Origin: Bacteroidota bacterium
Lineage (GTDB): Bacteria; Bacteroidota; Rhodothermia; Rhodothermales; UBA10348
Direction: 5' to 3'
Assembly (NCBI GenBank): GCA_024640835.1
Contig: JAHEEH010000053.1
Location: 1-8,790, forward strand
Length of the DNA: 8,790 nucleotides
How positions within the stretch are numbered: the first letter of the stretch is position 1; the number at the start of each line of letters is the position of its first letter. The translations under genes and the position numbers were made by a program. Under the pieces are notes generated by a model that saw only the letters and a list, made by a program, of their open reading frames with translations, did not search any database and had not been told where the DNA came from. This document shows positions 1 to 8,095 of the stretch, piece after piece.

Positions 1-1
1 C

Positions 2-3000
2 GGCGACAAGCTGCGGATCGACGTCAACTACGACTCGCAGAACCAGTTCGACTACCAGAACCAGCTCAAGCTGCAGTACACGGGGTACGAGGACGAGATC
101 ATCCAGTCGGTCGAGGCCGGCAACGTGTTCCTTCAGACCCCGTCGTCGCTGATTCGGGGCGGTCAGAGCCTCTTCGGCATCAAGAGCCAGTTCCAGGTCG
201 GGGGACTCCACCTGACGACCGTGATGAGTCAGCAGGAGGGGCAGGCGAACTCGCTGAACATCGAAGGGGGTTCCGAATCCACGCCCTTCGACCTGAAGCC
301 CACCGACTACGACGACGCGATCCATTTCTTCCTGTCGTACTACTTCCGCAACCGGTTCGAGGACGCGCTGTCGGATCCTCCGAACCTCCGGGTGGCGGAC
401 GGCTTCGAGCGCATCACCGAAATCGAGGTCTGGCGCCTCATGCCGACGACTCCCGAGGAGCTCAACGTCCGGCAGGTGGTCTCGGTGGTGGACCTGGGCG
501 ATCCGGTCGAGATCCTCACGCAGGCCGACGGCTTCACGGACGCGTTCCTTCCGTCGAACGCGCTGGACCAGTACGACGACACCCCGGACGGCGAGACCGA
601 CCTGCAGCTCCGGAACGGAGACGCCACACCCGGATCGTACCTGGAGTCCCAGAAAGAGCTTTCGGCGTCGGACTACCAGATCGGCAAGTTCAGGAAGCTC
701 GAGCGCGGACGCGACTACCGGATCGACGAAATCCTCGGCACCATCAGCCTGCGGTCCCGCCTCCAGGAAAGCGAGGCCCTGGCCGTGGCGTTCCGGTTCA
801 CGGCCGGCGGACGCACGTTCCAAGTGGGCGATTTCTCCACGGACACCGGCGGTTCGGACGGTGGCCAGAACGAGGACAAGCTGCTCCTGAAGCTGCTCCG
901 ACCGGTGCAGCTCCGTCAGCCCGCCCCCGAATCGGATTTCAACCCGGCCGCCTGGTACCTGGAGCTGCGCAACATCTACCGGCTCCCGGGGCGCGGCATC
1001 CAGGCGAACGAGTTCGACCTGCAGGTCTACTACGAGCCGCCCGGGAAGACGGCCTCGAAGACCATCCCGGGCGTGGGCGCGCAGCAGACGCTGCTCCTCA
1101 TGCTCGGTCTGGACCGCGTGAACGCCGACCAGGCGCTGCGGTCGGACGACGTGTTCGACTACCTGGTCAATTTCACGATCGATCCCGGCGAGGGCACCCT
1201 CATCTTTCCGTACCTGGAGCCGTTCGGGAGCCGCCTTACCCGGCTGATCGCTTCGGAAGGGGTCGATGATGCGGAGAAGGAGCAGCTCCGCAACCTGTAC
1301 GTGTTCGACAAGCTGTACCAGGAAAAGAAGGCGAACGCGCGTCGCGACGCGCAGCACGACGTATTCCGCATCCGGGGCTCGTACAAGGGAGCCGTTCAGG
1401 ATTTCTACGACCTGCGCGCGTATGCCGGGCTGATTCCCGGATCGGTCCGGGTCACGTCGGGCGGGACCCCCCTGCAGGAGGGCTCCGACTTCACGGTGGA
1501 CTACCAGGGCGGGACCGTGATGATCACCAACCCGGCGTTCCTGACGGCCGGGCGCTCCATCGCGATCGACTACGAGCAGAATTCCTTCTTCAATCTGCAG
1601 AAGAAGACGCTCTTGGGCGCGCGAATGGACTACAGCCTGGATGACAGGCTGAACCTGGGGGCCACGCTGATGCAGATGACCCAGAAGTCTCCGATCGACA
1701 AGTTCCGCCTCGGCGAAGCGCCCGTATCCAACACGATCTGGGGCGTCGACGGCTCGTTCAAGACCGAGCCACGATGGCTGACGCGGCTGGTCGACGCGCT
1801 TCCGCTCATCCAGACGAAGGAGCCCAGCTCCTTCTCGCTGACGGGCGAGTTCGCCCAGCTCCGCCCTAACCACGTCGAGACCATCGCCTTCGAACGGACC
1901 CGCCGGGAGCTCCAGAAGGCCGGACGCGACTTCACCATGGACGAGCTCGGCGGCATCTCGTACATCGACGATTTCGAGGGCTTCGAGAACACGTTCTCGC
2001 TCATGCAGCCGGGCACGTGGACGCTGAGTGCGGCGCCCGATTCCGTCGCGGCCGTGGACCGCTTCGGGACGCTCCCCGGGACGCTCGCCGACTCCCTGCG
2101 GACCACGTGGCGCGGGAGCTTCGCCTGGTACCGCGCCAACGCCAACATCCTGCAGGAGATACCGGCCGTCTCGTATGACGCGGATGCCATTCGGCCCCTC
2201 CGGATCAACGACGTCTTCCCCAACCGGGACACGCGCGGCGAGCTCGTGGACCAGCTCGAGACGCTGGACATCTACTTCAGCCCGCGCGAGCGTGGACCCT
2301 ACAACTACACGACCGAGCTTCGCAGCTTCCTCGCGACCCCGACCGACGTCTGGGGTGGGATGACCCAGCGCCTCCCGGAAGGGTACACCGACTTCAGCCT
2401 CAAGAACATCGACTTCGTCGAGTTCGTGTTCCGGCCCTTCCCCGAGAACCCGGCGCGTGACGCCGGGCAGACCGCGAAGCTGTACGTGGACCTGGGGTCG
2501 ATCTCCGAGGACGTGCTGCCGGACGAGAAGCTATCGAACGAGGACGGCCTCTCGCTCACGACCATCGGACAGACATCCGTCACGCGCTGGGGCCGGACTC
2601 CCAGCGCCACGCAGAACAGCGTCGTGGACGTGGACGATGCGACCGGGCGGACGGAGGACCTGGGGCTCGACGGCCTGGCCTCGTACGGAGGCGACTATCC
2701 GCCGTTTGCGACCGAGCAGGAGCATTTCCGCAACTTCCTCGACGCACTCGATCCGGGCGAGACCGATCCGCTGTACCGGGCCGAACGCGCCAAGGCCCTG
2801 GCGGACCCGTCCGGTGACGATTACCACTATTTCGGGAACAGCCAGTACTTCGACAATCCCGAGTTCTTCCCCGGGGGTGCCACCTTCCAGCAGCGCTTCA
2901 GCCGGTACTTCACCGGGTACGAGCTCAACGCCTTCGAAACGCAGAACAAGCTCGCGACCAACACCTCGATCAAGCGCGGCAACTCGCGGTTCCCGGACTC

Positions 3001-6000
3001 CGAGGACCGCAACCTCAATTCGACCGTCGACACGGACAACAGCTACTTCGAGTACGAGCTGCCGCTGAGCCGGGCCGTTCTGGACTCCCTGTCCCGGCCG
3101 GGCCGCGTGGACGACTACATCGTGGGCGAAATCACCGACCGTGACGGAAACGGTACCGGGTGGTACCAGGCCAGGATTCCGGTCCAGAACTTCACCCGGC
3201 AGGTGGGCGACATCCAGGACTTCTCGCTCATCGAGTCCATCCGTCTCTGGACGGACGGCCACGAGGTTCCGGTGACCATCCGGTTCGCCACGCTGGAGCT
3301 GGTCGGCAGCCAGTGGCAGAAATCGACCCGGGTGCCGCTCGAGCACGAGACGCCGGCCGACACGGCATCGTCGAACACCCGGCTGACCATCTCCTCCATC
3401 AACAACGAGGAGAACGCCGACCTGTACTCGCCGCCCGTCGGCGCCGTCGTGAGCCAGACCCGCCTGGCGACGGGTCGCGTGCAGAACGCGCGGGAGCAGT
3501 CGCTGGTGCTCCGGGTCGAGAACCTGCTCCCCGGAAAGCAGCGGGGCATCTACCGGACGCAGAACACGGCCCTCGACCTGCTCAAGTACTCCAACGTGCG
3601 GATGTTCGTCCACATGCACGGACGCACGGCGGACGGCAGGGACCTGCACAACCTCCCGGTGGACGAGGCGCGGTCCAAGGCCACGCTCTTCGTCCGACTG
3701 GGCGCGAACGAATCCAACGACTACTACGAGTACGAGCAGCCGCTCACGCCCAGTTCCGAAACGGCCGGGTCGAGCGACGCCCTGTGGCAGACGGCCGTCG
3801 ACTACGGGGGGCAGATCACGGACCTGAACTCCGTGAACATCCTGCTGGCTGCCTTCAACCAGATCAAGGTCACGCGCGACCGGCTGCTCTTCCCGCCCGA
3901 CAGCGTGTTCTACAACGTGAAGAACGGGCTCCTGGTCGCCCCGGACGCCCCCGACGCCGAGACCTTCGGGCCTCCCGGAACCCGTATCGGCATCAAGGGC
4001 ACCCCATCGCTGGGTCGGGTGAACAGCATCGTCATAGGCGTCCGGAATCCGGCGGATTCACTCGACACGGGCTTCGAGAACATCCTCGAGGACGTCACGG
4101 TGTGGGTCAACGAGTTGCGCGTCGCGGGCTACGACGAGTCGAACGGGTGGGCGGGACTGGCCAACGTGGATCTGCAACTCGCGGACTTCGCCCGGGTGAA
4201 GGCCAACTTCCAGACCCAGACCGACGGTTTCGGCTCCCTCTCCTCCACCCTGGCGGAACGGGAGCAGAACAACGTCCTCAACTACAGTGTGACGTCGGAG
4301 ATCAACCTCGACAAGTTCATTCCCGAACGGTTCGGCTGGAGTCTGCCGGTCAACGTGCAGGTGCAGTCGAACACCACGACTCCGCGCTTCGCGCCGACCC
4401 GCGGCGACGTGCGCCTCGAGGAGCTCATCGCGCAGATCGACGATCGCACGGACATCGACGCGGCCGAGAAAGAGCAGCTCCGGACCTCCGCACGGGAGGA
4501 GGCGGAGACGCATACGTTCTCGAAATCGGTCACCGCCCGCGTCGGCAAGACGGGATCCCGGTCCTCCATCCTCCGCTATACCCTGGACGGCATCTCCGTA
4601 TCGTACTCGAACAGCTCATCGGACGGACGCACGCCGCAGCTGGTTCTGAACGGGGCCCGACGCTGGTCCTCCACGGCCGCCTATCGCATCGGTGTGAGGC
4701 GCACGCGCATCATCCGGCCGCTCTTCTTCCTGGACTACGTGCCGGTGCTGAAGGTGCTCGGAGGGCTCCAGTGGAACCTGGTGCCCCAGTCCGTCTCGAT
4801 TTCCGGCTCCCTGAACCGCCAGTTGACCCAGAGCCAGGAACGCCCCACGACGCGGAGAGCGGCCGAACAGAATCCGGCGCCGAACGTCATCAGGTTCCCC
4901 CTGCGCGAGCAGCACTCGTTCGGGCACACCCGCGATTTCTCGATCCAGTACAACCCGTTCAGCTTCCTGAACCTCGGTTTCGACACCAGCACGCAGCAGA
5001 ACCTGAACGCGGCCGGCGTGGACACGGTATTCAACACGATCACGCGTGACGGTACGCTGGCCGGATACCGGATCGAGGAGGCTCTCGCGGCCGGCCTCGT
5101 GGATTCGACGGATCTCGCGAACACCTACGAGCAGGAGCTCCTGAGCGTGAGGCCGTTCGACCAGGTGCTTCGCGAGGCCCTCTCGGGTGCCGCGCCCGTA
5201 CGCGCCGAACGGCACGACCAGCGGTTCACCGCCACGTTCCGCCCGCGCCTGAACGCGATCCGGGCCATCGACTTCATCAACCTGCAGGATGTCGTCTACA
5301 CGGCGACGTACGGCTGGCAGAACGGTCCCGTGGGGCGGAATACGGGCGCCGCGGTGCGGGTACAGGGGGATCTCCGTACGGGCGTGACGCTGCGTCTGCA
5401 GGAGTTCTGGCGGAAGTTCGGGTTCTACCGCGGTCTCGAGACCGCCCAGCGCGAATACCAGTCCGAGCGGGACCGGGAGCGACAGGAACGGGACCGGCAG
5501 AAGCAGGACCGCAATCGTCGCCGGGAGGCCGAGAAGGCGGAGCGCCAGGCCCTCGAGAAGGCCGAGAGGGAGGCGCGCGAAGCACGCGAGACGGCGGTCG
5601 ATGAGGCCCGTGAGGCCGGCACGGACGTGACCCAGGCCCTCCGGGACTCGATCGACGCCGCCCATCCGATGCCTCCCCCGATGCGCGAGCCGGAGCCCGA
5701 CACCACGAAGGGCGGCGGCTTCCGGCTGCCGCTTCCCAACCCGGCCTCGGTCGGTCGCCAGCTGATCCTTGCCGTGACCGGCATCCGCGACGTTTCGCTG
5801 ACGTACAGCGGACGTCGCGGCGGCGCCTCGTCCAACGTCGGCATTCCCGTGCTCGGCGCGGATTCCACGATCGTCGACGTCCAGACGCCGTACAGCCTGC
5901 TCGACGCCCTCCGCGGAAAGGGCGTCTCGATGCGTTACCGTTTCGGCCTCGAACGCTTTCTGGACGCCGGCGAGCGCATCGTGGACCCGAGCCTCCAGGT

Positions 6001-7162
6001 GGCGGACAATATCGAGACCACCGACCAGTTCCAGGGAAGGACCACGTTGAGCCCGTGGCAGTCGCTCCAGGTGAACGTCACCTGGAACGTGGAATGGTCC
6101 CAGGGACAGACCTACACGTATCGGCCCGCGTACGACGCCGCGAGCCGGTACGTGGGCATCGACACGACGCTGACCGAGAACGGATCCAACCGGGCATCCA
6201 TCTGGGCTTTCGGCGCGTCGTACCTGGACCTGTTCAACCGGCAGTACGCGACGCTCCGCGCGGACCTGGATGCCGCGGGTCCTGACGCCACCGAGTTCGG
6301 AGACGCGAACGGCGACGGCCGCGTCGTGCTCACCAACTCGACCGTGACCGGGGACTTCCGTTCGAGCTTCGTGGTGGCCGGCGAGAAGACCCTCGACGAG
6401 CGGCGCCTTCTGCCGACTCCGCTTCCCAACTGGACCCTGACCTACAACGGTCTCTCCAAGTGGCCGCTGTTCCGTTCCCTGGTCACGAATCTCACGCTGC
6501 GACACGGGTATTCGGCCGACTATTCCTCGGATTACGCCACGAACACCGCTCTCTCCGGCGGCGAGCCGTTCCGTACGCTCGACCTGGGCAACCGGCGCAT
6601 CGTGTTCGCCGTGGAGCCGTACCAGACCGGCTCCATCCGCGTGAACGAACGCTACACGCCCCTCATCGGGGTCGACGTGGCCTGGAAGGGCCAGATTCAG
6701 ACGAACGTGGCGTTCAACCGCTCGAACGCGTACTCCCTCTCCACGTCGAACTTCGAGGTGTCGGAGAACCGGACCAACGAAATCTCCTTCACGGCCTCGT
6801 GGCAGAAGAGCGGACTCAAGATCCCGTTCTTCGGCAAGAAGCTGAACAACCGGATCAGCTTCACACTGAACGTCGCCCGGTCCGCCACCCGGGATCAGCG
6901 ACTCCGGCTGCGTCGGGCCCTGGAGTCCGCCCTGCTCGACGTGAACTTCACTCCCGCCCAGGTGCTCGAGGGAGACAACATCTCGCTCGTGACGGCGCAT
7001 ACGCGTCTCACCGTTTCCCCCACCATCGCATACCAGTTCTCGAACCGCGTGACGGCCAACTTCACGCTCAGCTACGAGAAGTTCGACAGCGAGGACAGCC
7101 GTCAGCCGTCGGCGGTGAACATCCAGGGCAATTTCAACATCCGCGTGAGCATCTCGAACTGA
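2..7162 (+). CDS. sprA: SprA/Sov, T9SS outer-membrane translocon (5' partial)
   Basis: This is the giant beta-barrel that passes type IX secretion cargo across the outer membrane; in the family it works with PorV and a plug protein. The reading frame is open from base 2, so the GTG at 125 is an internal valine and the true start is upstream. 2386 residues are visible, close to a whole Flavobacterium SprA (about 2400), so this homologue is somewhat longer than usual. Residues are numbered from the first visible codon. Family hallmarks run in order: EDEIIQSVEAGNV then QSLFGIK near the N-end; HFFLSYYFRNRFEDAL; FEVGDF-like FQVGDFSTD; FPYLEPFG; YIDDFEG at 654; LYVDLGSISEDVL; FPDSEDRNLN at 997; VWVNELRVAGYD at 1367 followed by GWAGLANVDLQLADFARV and DGFGSL; LPNWTLTYNGLSKWP; and INE-type RVNERYTPLIGVDV. 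The C-terminal half alternates short hydrophobic/polar strands, as expected of a barrel. Residues about 1817-1880 form a charged helix that is unusual there. The frame is unbroken. The identity rests on recalled family motifs; no alignment was run. Confidence 0.96.
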   Translation, partial: GDKLRIDVNYDSQNQFDYQNQLKLQYTGYEDEIIQSVEAGNVFLQTPSSLIRGGQSLFGIKSQFQVGGLHLTTVMSQQEGQANSLNIEGGSESTPFDLKPTDYDDAIHFFLSYYFRNRFEDALSDPPNLRVADGFERITEIEVWRLMPTTPEELNVRQVVSVVDLGDPVEILTQADGFTDAFLPSNALDQYDDTPDGETDLQLRNGDATPGSYLESQKELSASDYQIGKFRKLERGRDYRIDEILGTISLRSRLQESEALAVAFRFTAGGRTFQVGDFSTDTGGSDGGQNEDKLLLKLLRPVQLRQPAPESDFNPAAWYLELRNIYRLPGRGIQANEFDLQVYYEPPGKTASKTIPGVGAQQTLLLMLGLDRVNADQALRSDDVFDYLVNFTIDPGEGTLIFPYLEPFGSRLTRLIASEGVDDAEKEQLRNLYVFDKLYQEKKANARRDAQHDVFRIRGSYKGAVQDFYDLRAYAGLIPGSVRVTSGGTPLQEGSDFTVDYQGGTVMITNPAFLTAGRSIAIDYEQNSFFNLQKKTLLGARMDYSLDDRLNLGATLMQMTQKSPIDKFRLGEAPVSNTIWGVDGSFKTEPRWLTRLVDALPLIQTKEPSSFSLTGEFAQLRPNHVETIAFERTRRELQKAGRDFTMDELGGISYIDDFEGFENTFSLMQPGTWTLSAAPDSVAAVDRFGTLPGTLADSLRTTWRGSFAWYRANANILQEIPAVSYDADAIRPLRINDVFPNRDTRGELVDQLETLDIYFSPRERGPYNYTTELRSFLATPTDVWGGMTQRLPEGYTDFSLKNIDFVEFVFRPFPENPARDAGQTAKLYVDLGSISEDVLPDEKLSNEDGLSLTTIGQTSVTRWGRTPSATQNSVVDVDDATGRTEDLGLDGLASYGGDYPPFATEQEHFRNFLDALDPGETDPLYRAERAKALADPSGDDYHYFGNSQYFDNPEFFPGGATFQQRFSRYFTGYELNAFETQNKLATNTSIKRGNSRFPDSEDRNLNSTVDTDNSYFEYELPLSRAVLDSLSRPGRVDDYIVGEITDRDGNGTGWYQARIPVQNFTRQVGDIQDFSLIESIRLWTDGHEVPVTIRFATLELVGSQWQKSTRVPLEHETPADTASSNTRLTISSINNEENADLYSPPVGAVVSQTRLATGRVQNAREQSLVLRVENLLPGKQRGIYRTQNTALDLLKYSNVRMFVHMHGRTADGRDLHNLPVDEARSKATLFVRLGANESNDYYEYEQPLTPSSETAGSSDALWQTAVDYGGQITDLNSVNILLAAFNQIKVTRDRLLFPPDSVFYNVKNGLLVAPDAPDAETFGPPGTRIGIKGTPSLGRVNSIVIGVRNPADSLDTGFENILEDVTVWVNELRVAGYDESNGWAGLANVDLQLADFARVKANFQTQTDGFGSLSSTLAEREQNNVLNYSVTSEINLDKFIPERFGWSLPVNVQVQSNTTTPRFAPTRGDVRLEELIAQIDDRTDIDAAEKEQLRTSAREEAETHTFSKSVTARVGKTGSRSSILRYTLDGISVSYSNSSSDGRTPQLVLNGARRWSSTAAYRIGVRRTRIIRPLFFLDYVPVLKVLGGLQWNLVPQSVSISGSLNRQLTQSQERPTTRRAAEQNPAPNVIRFPLREQHSFGHTRDFSIQYNPFSFLNLGFDTSTQQNLNAAGVDTVFNTITRDGTLAGYRIEEALAAGLVDSTDLANTYEQELLSVRPFDQVLREALSGAAPVRAERHDQRFTATFRPRLNAIRAIDFINLQDVVYTATYGWQNGPVGRNTGAAVRVQGDLRTGVTLRLQEFWRKFGFYRGLETAQREYQSERDRERQERDRQKQDRNRRREAEKAERQALEKAEREAREARETAVDEAREAGTDVTQALRDSIDAAHPMPPPMREPEPDTTKGGGFRLPLPNPASVGRQLILAVTGIRDVSLTYSGRRGGASSNVGIPVLGADSTIVDVQTPYSLLDALRGKGVSMRYRFGLERFLDAGERIVDPSLQVADNIETTDQFQGRTTLSPWQSLQVNVTWNVEWSQGQTYTYRPAYDAASRYVGIDTTLTENGSNRASIWAFGASYLDLFNRQYATLRADLDAAGPDATEFGDANGDGRVVLTNSTVTGDFRSSFVVAGEKTLDERRLLPTPLPNWTLTYNGLSKWPLFRSLVTNLTLRHGYSADYSSDYATNTALSGGEPFRTLDLGNRRIVFAVEPYQTGSIRVNERYTPLIGVDVAWKGQIQTNVAFNRSNAYSLSTSNFEVSENRTNEISFTASWQKSGLKIPFFGKKLNNRISFTLNVARSATRDQRLRLRRALESALLDVNFTPAQVLEGDNISLVTAHTRLTVSPTIAYQFSNRVTANFTLSYEKFDSEDSRQPSAVNIQGNFNIRVSISN
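5450..5740 (+). other. Charged coiled-coil plus Pro-rich insert within SprA
   Basis: About 60 codons (5450-5625) encode an almost uninterrupted run of Arg, Glu, Lys, Gln and Ala with an alanine/charge heptad-like rhythm (for example RERQERDRQKQDRNRRREAE), predicting a long exposed helix or coiled coil. It is followed at 5663-5740 by a Pro/Glu/Gly-rich linker (HPMPPPMREPEPDTTKGGG). The flanking sequence on both sides returns to beta-strand character (WRKFGFYRGL before, IRDVSLTYSGRRGG after), so this is an insert between barrel strands, in a turn or loop. Which side of the membrane it faces cannot be read from sequence. The arginine and glutamate richness could partly reflect GC-rich codons, but the lack of Pro and Gly in the helix argues for real secondary structure. 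Confidence 0.7.
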
Positions 7163-8001
7163 TGGACGAGCGGGACTCCGGAGCGAAGGACCTGCTCTCG
7201 CCCCGATCGCCGGACGGCCGGGAGCGAGTGGTGGTGTGTGCCCTGGGCCGGGTCGCCTACGGCCCCACCTGGGAGCTCCAGGCGCGCCTCCAGGCCCGGC
7301 TCGTGGCCGGCAAACGGGGCGATGCGGCGCCCGTGCCGCACGTGCTCCTCCTGGTCGAGCACCCTCCGGTCATCACCGTGGGCAAGAGCGGCGACACCGG
7401 CCACATCCTCCTGGACGAGGCCGCGCTCCAGCGGCGCGGGATCGAGCTGTTTCGCGTCGACCGGGGCGGGGACGTCACCTACCACGGCCCTGGCCAACTG
7501 GTCGCCTACCCGATCCTGGACCTCGGACGGTTCTTCACCGATATCCACCGCTACCTCCGGGAGCTCGAGCAGGCCGTCATCGGGGTCTGCGACGATTTCG
7601 GCATCGCGGCCGGACGCGTCCCGGGGCGCACGGGCGTGTGGATCGGTCCCGACGCCGCGGGTCCCGAGCGCAAGGTGTGCGCCATGGGCATCCGCTGCAG
7701 CCGCTGGGTCACGATGCATGGTCTGGCCCTGAACGTCGAGACGGATCTGACGCCCTTCGACGTCATCGTACCGTGCGGCATCGCGGATCGGGGTGTCACG
7801 ACGCTCGCCCGGGAAGCCGCGCGCCCGATCACGGTCGGTGAGGCCTCGGATCGCCTGATCCACCACATGGGCGTCCGTTTCGACGTGGACACGGACCGTC
7901 TCGACGGACCGGAGGCCTGGACGTTCCTGTCCGCCCTTCTCGATGCCGACCTCGATCCGACGCGTTTCAGGCCCGCACCGGACGAGGCCCGGCTTCCCTG
8001 A
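7162..8001 (+). CDS. lipB: LipB, octanoyl-[ACP]:protein octanoyltransferase
   Basis: LipB moves the octanoyl group from acyl carrier protein to a lysine of lipoyl domains (E2 subunits, GcvH), the first step of cytoplasmic lipoate synthesis before LipA adds sulfur. With the ATG at 7162 it is 279 residues. The signature RGGDVTYHGPGQLVAYPI begins at residue 101. The catalytic lysine is K171 in RKVCAMGIR, with H186 in the following WVTMHGLALNV motif, and the catalytic cysteine is C205 in VPCGIADRGVTTL. The 34-residue Lys-Cys spacing matches E. coli (K135/C169), so the enzyme looks active. The ATG overlaps the sprA stop by one base (TGATG), which favours it as a coupled start. However, about 25 residues precede the usual family start, and GTG codons at 7228, 7231 and 7234 follow a GGGAG at 7220-7224, so a shorter protein is possible. 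The open frame extends far upstream inside sprA, but that part is a shadow. Confidence 0.97.
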   Translation: MDERDSGAKDLLSPRSPDGRERVVVCALGRVAYGPTWELQARLQARLVAGKRGDAAPVPHVLLLVEHPPVITVGKSGDTGHILLDEAALQRRGIELFRVDRGGDVTYHGPGQLVAYPILDLGRFFTDIHRYLRELEQAVIGVCDDFGIAAGRVPGRTGVWIGPDAAGPERKVCAMGIRCSRWVTMHGLALNVETDLTPFDVIVPCGIADRGVTTLAREAARPITVGEASDRLIHHMGVRFDVDTDRLDGPEAWTFLSALLDADLDPTRFRPAPDEARLP

Positions 8002-8019
8002 TTCCCGTCATATTCGACC

Positions 8020-8049
8020 GCCGAGGGGTTCACGGATTCGCCCCCCGGC
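8020..8049 (+). terminator. GC-rich hairpin downstream of lipB, possible terminator
   Basis: GCCGAGGGG at 8020-8028 can pair with CCCCCCGGC at 8041-8049, giving nine positions with one A-C mismatch and a 12-base loop. It lies 18 bases after the lipB stop, where an operon end would be expected. The only T-rich stretch (TATTTT, 8061-8066) starts 11 bases after the stem, so this is not a canonical intrinsic terminator. It could instead be an mRNA-stabilising hairpin or a chance pairing in GC-rich DNA. Confidence 0.3.
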
Positions 8050-8054
8050 TATCC

Positions 8055-8070
8055 GTGTGCTATTTTGCCG
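8055..8070 (+). promoter_or_regulatory. Candidate promoter -10/-7 element for the acidic gene
   Basis: TGTGCTATTTTGCC stands out as the only AT-rich patch in the GC-rich gap between lipB and the next gene. It reads as an extended -10 (TG, one base, then TATTTT at 8061-8066) or as a degenerate form of the Bacteroidota -7 box TAnnTTTG. No convincing -35 or -33 TTTG box is seen at the proper distance; TTCACG at 8029-8034 is too far. If it is used, transcription would begin near 8073, giving a leader of roughly 20 bases. Confidence 0.3.
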
Positions 8071-8095
8071 TTCCACTCATGTGCCCCGACCGATC

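Noticed and set aside
125..127. GTG as the start codon of the large gene
   Set aside because: The same frame is open to base 2 and encodes conserved SprA sequence (EDEIIQSVEAGNV) directly before it, so the gene continues off the left edge.
2531..3649. Antisense frame of 372 codons inside sprA
   Set aside because: Same reason: composition typical of the antisense of GC-rich codons, no recognisable motif, wholly within a firmly identified gene.
3160..5049. Sense frame of 629 codons in another phase of sprA, considered as an overlapping gene
   Set aside because: The product is almost entirely Arg, Pro, Gly, Ala and His with no secondary-structure pattern. The in-frame SprA product has conserved motifs throughout.
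4616..7000. Long antisense reading frame of 794 codons inside sprA
   Set aside because: It mirrors sprA codons in a GC-rich gene and shows Arg/Gly/Val-rich composition with no domain pattern, as expected for a shadow.
6460..7161. Upstream extension of the lipB frame inside sprA, considered as a fusion domain
   Set aside because: The translated stretch is Arg/Pro/His-rich shadow of sprA, and LipB similarity begins only after 7228.
7102..7866. Antisense frame of 254 codons across lipB
   Set aside because: It lies opposite the LipB active-site codons, which are fully conserved, and shows no family features.
7943..8095. Longer N-terminus for the acidic protein starting inside lipB
   Set aside because: The added 51 residues are Arg/Pro-rich, opposite in charge to the rest, and overlap the lipB 3' end. 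ATG at 8096 gives a coherent protein.
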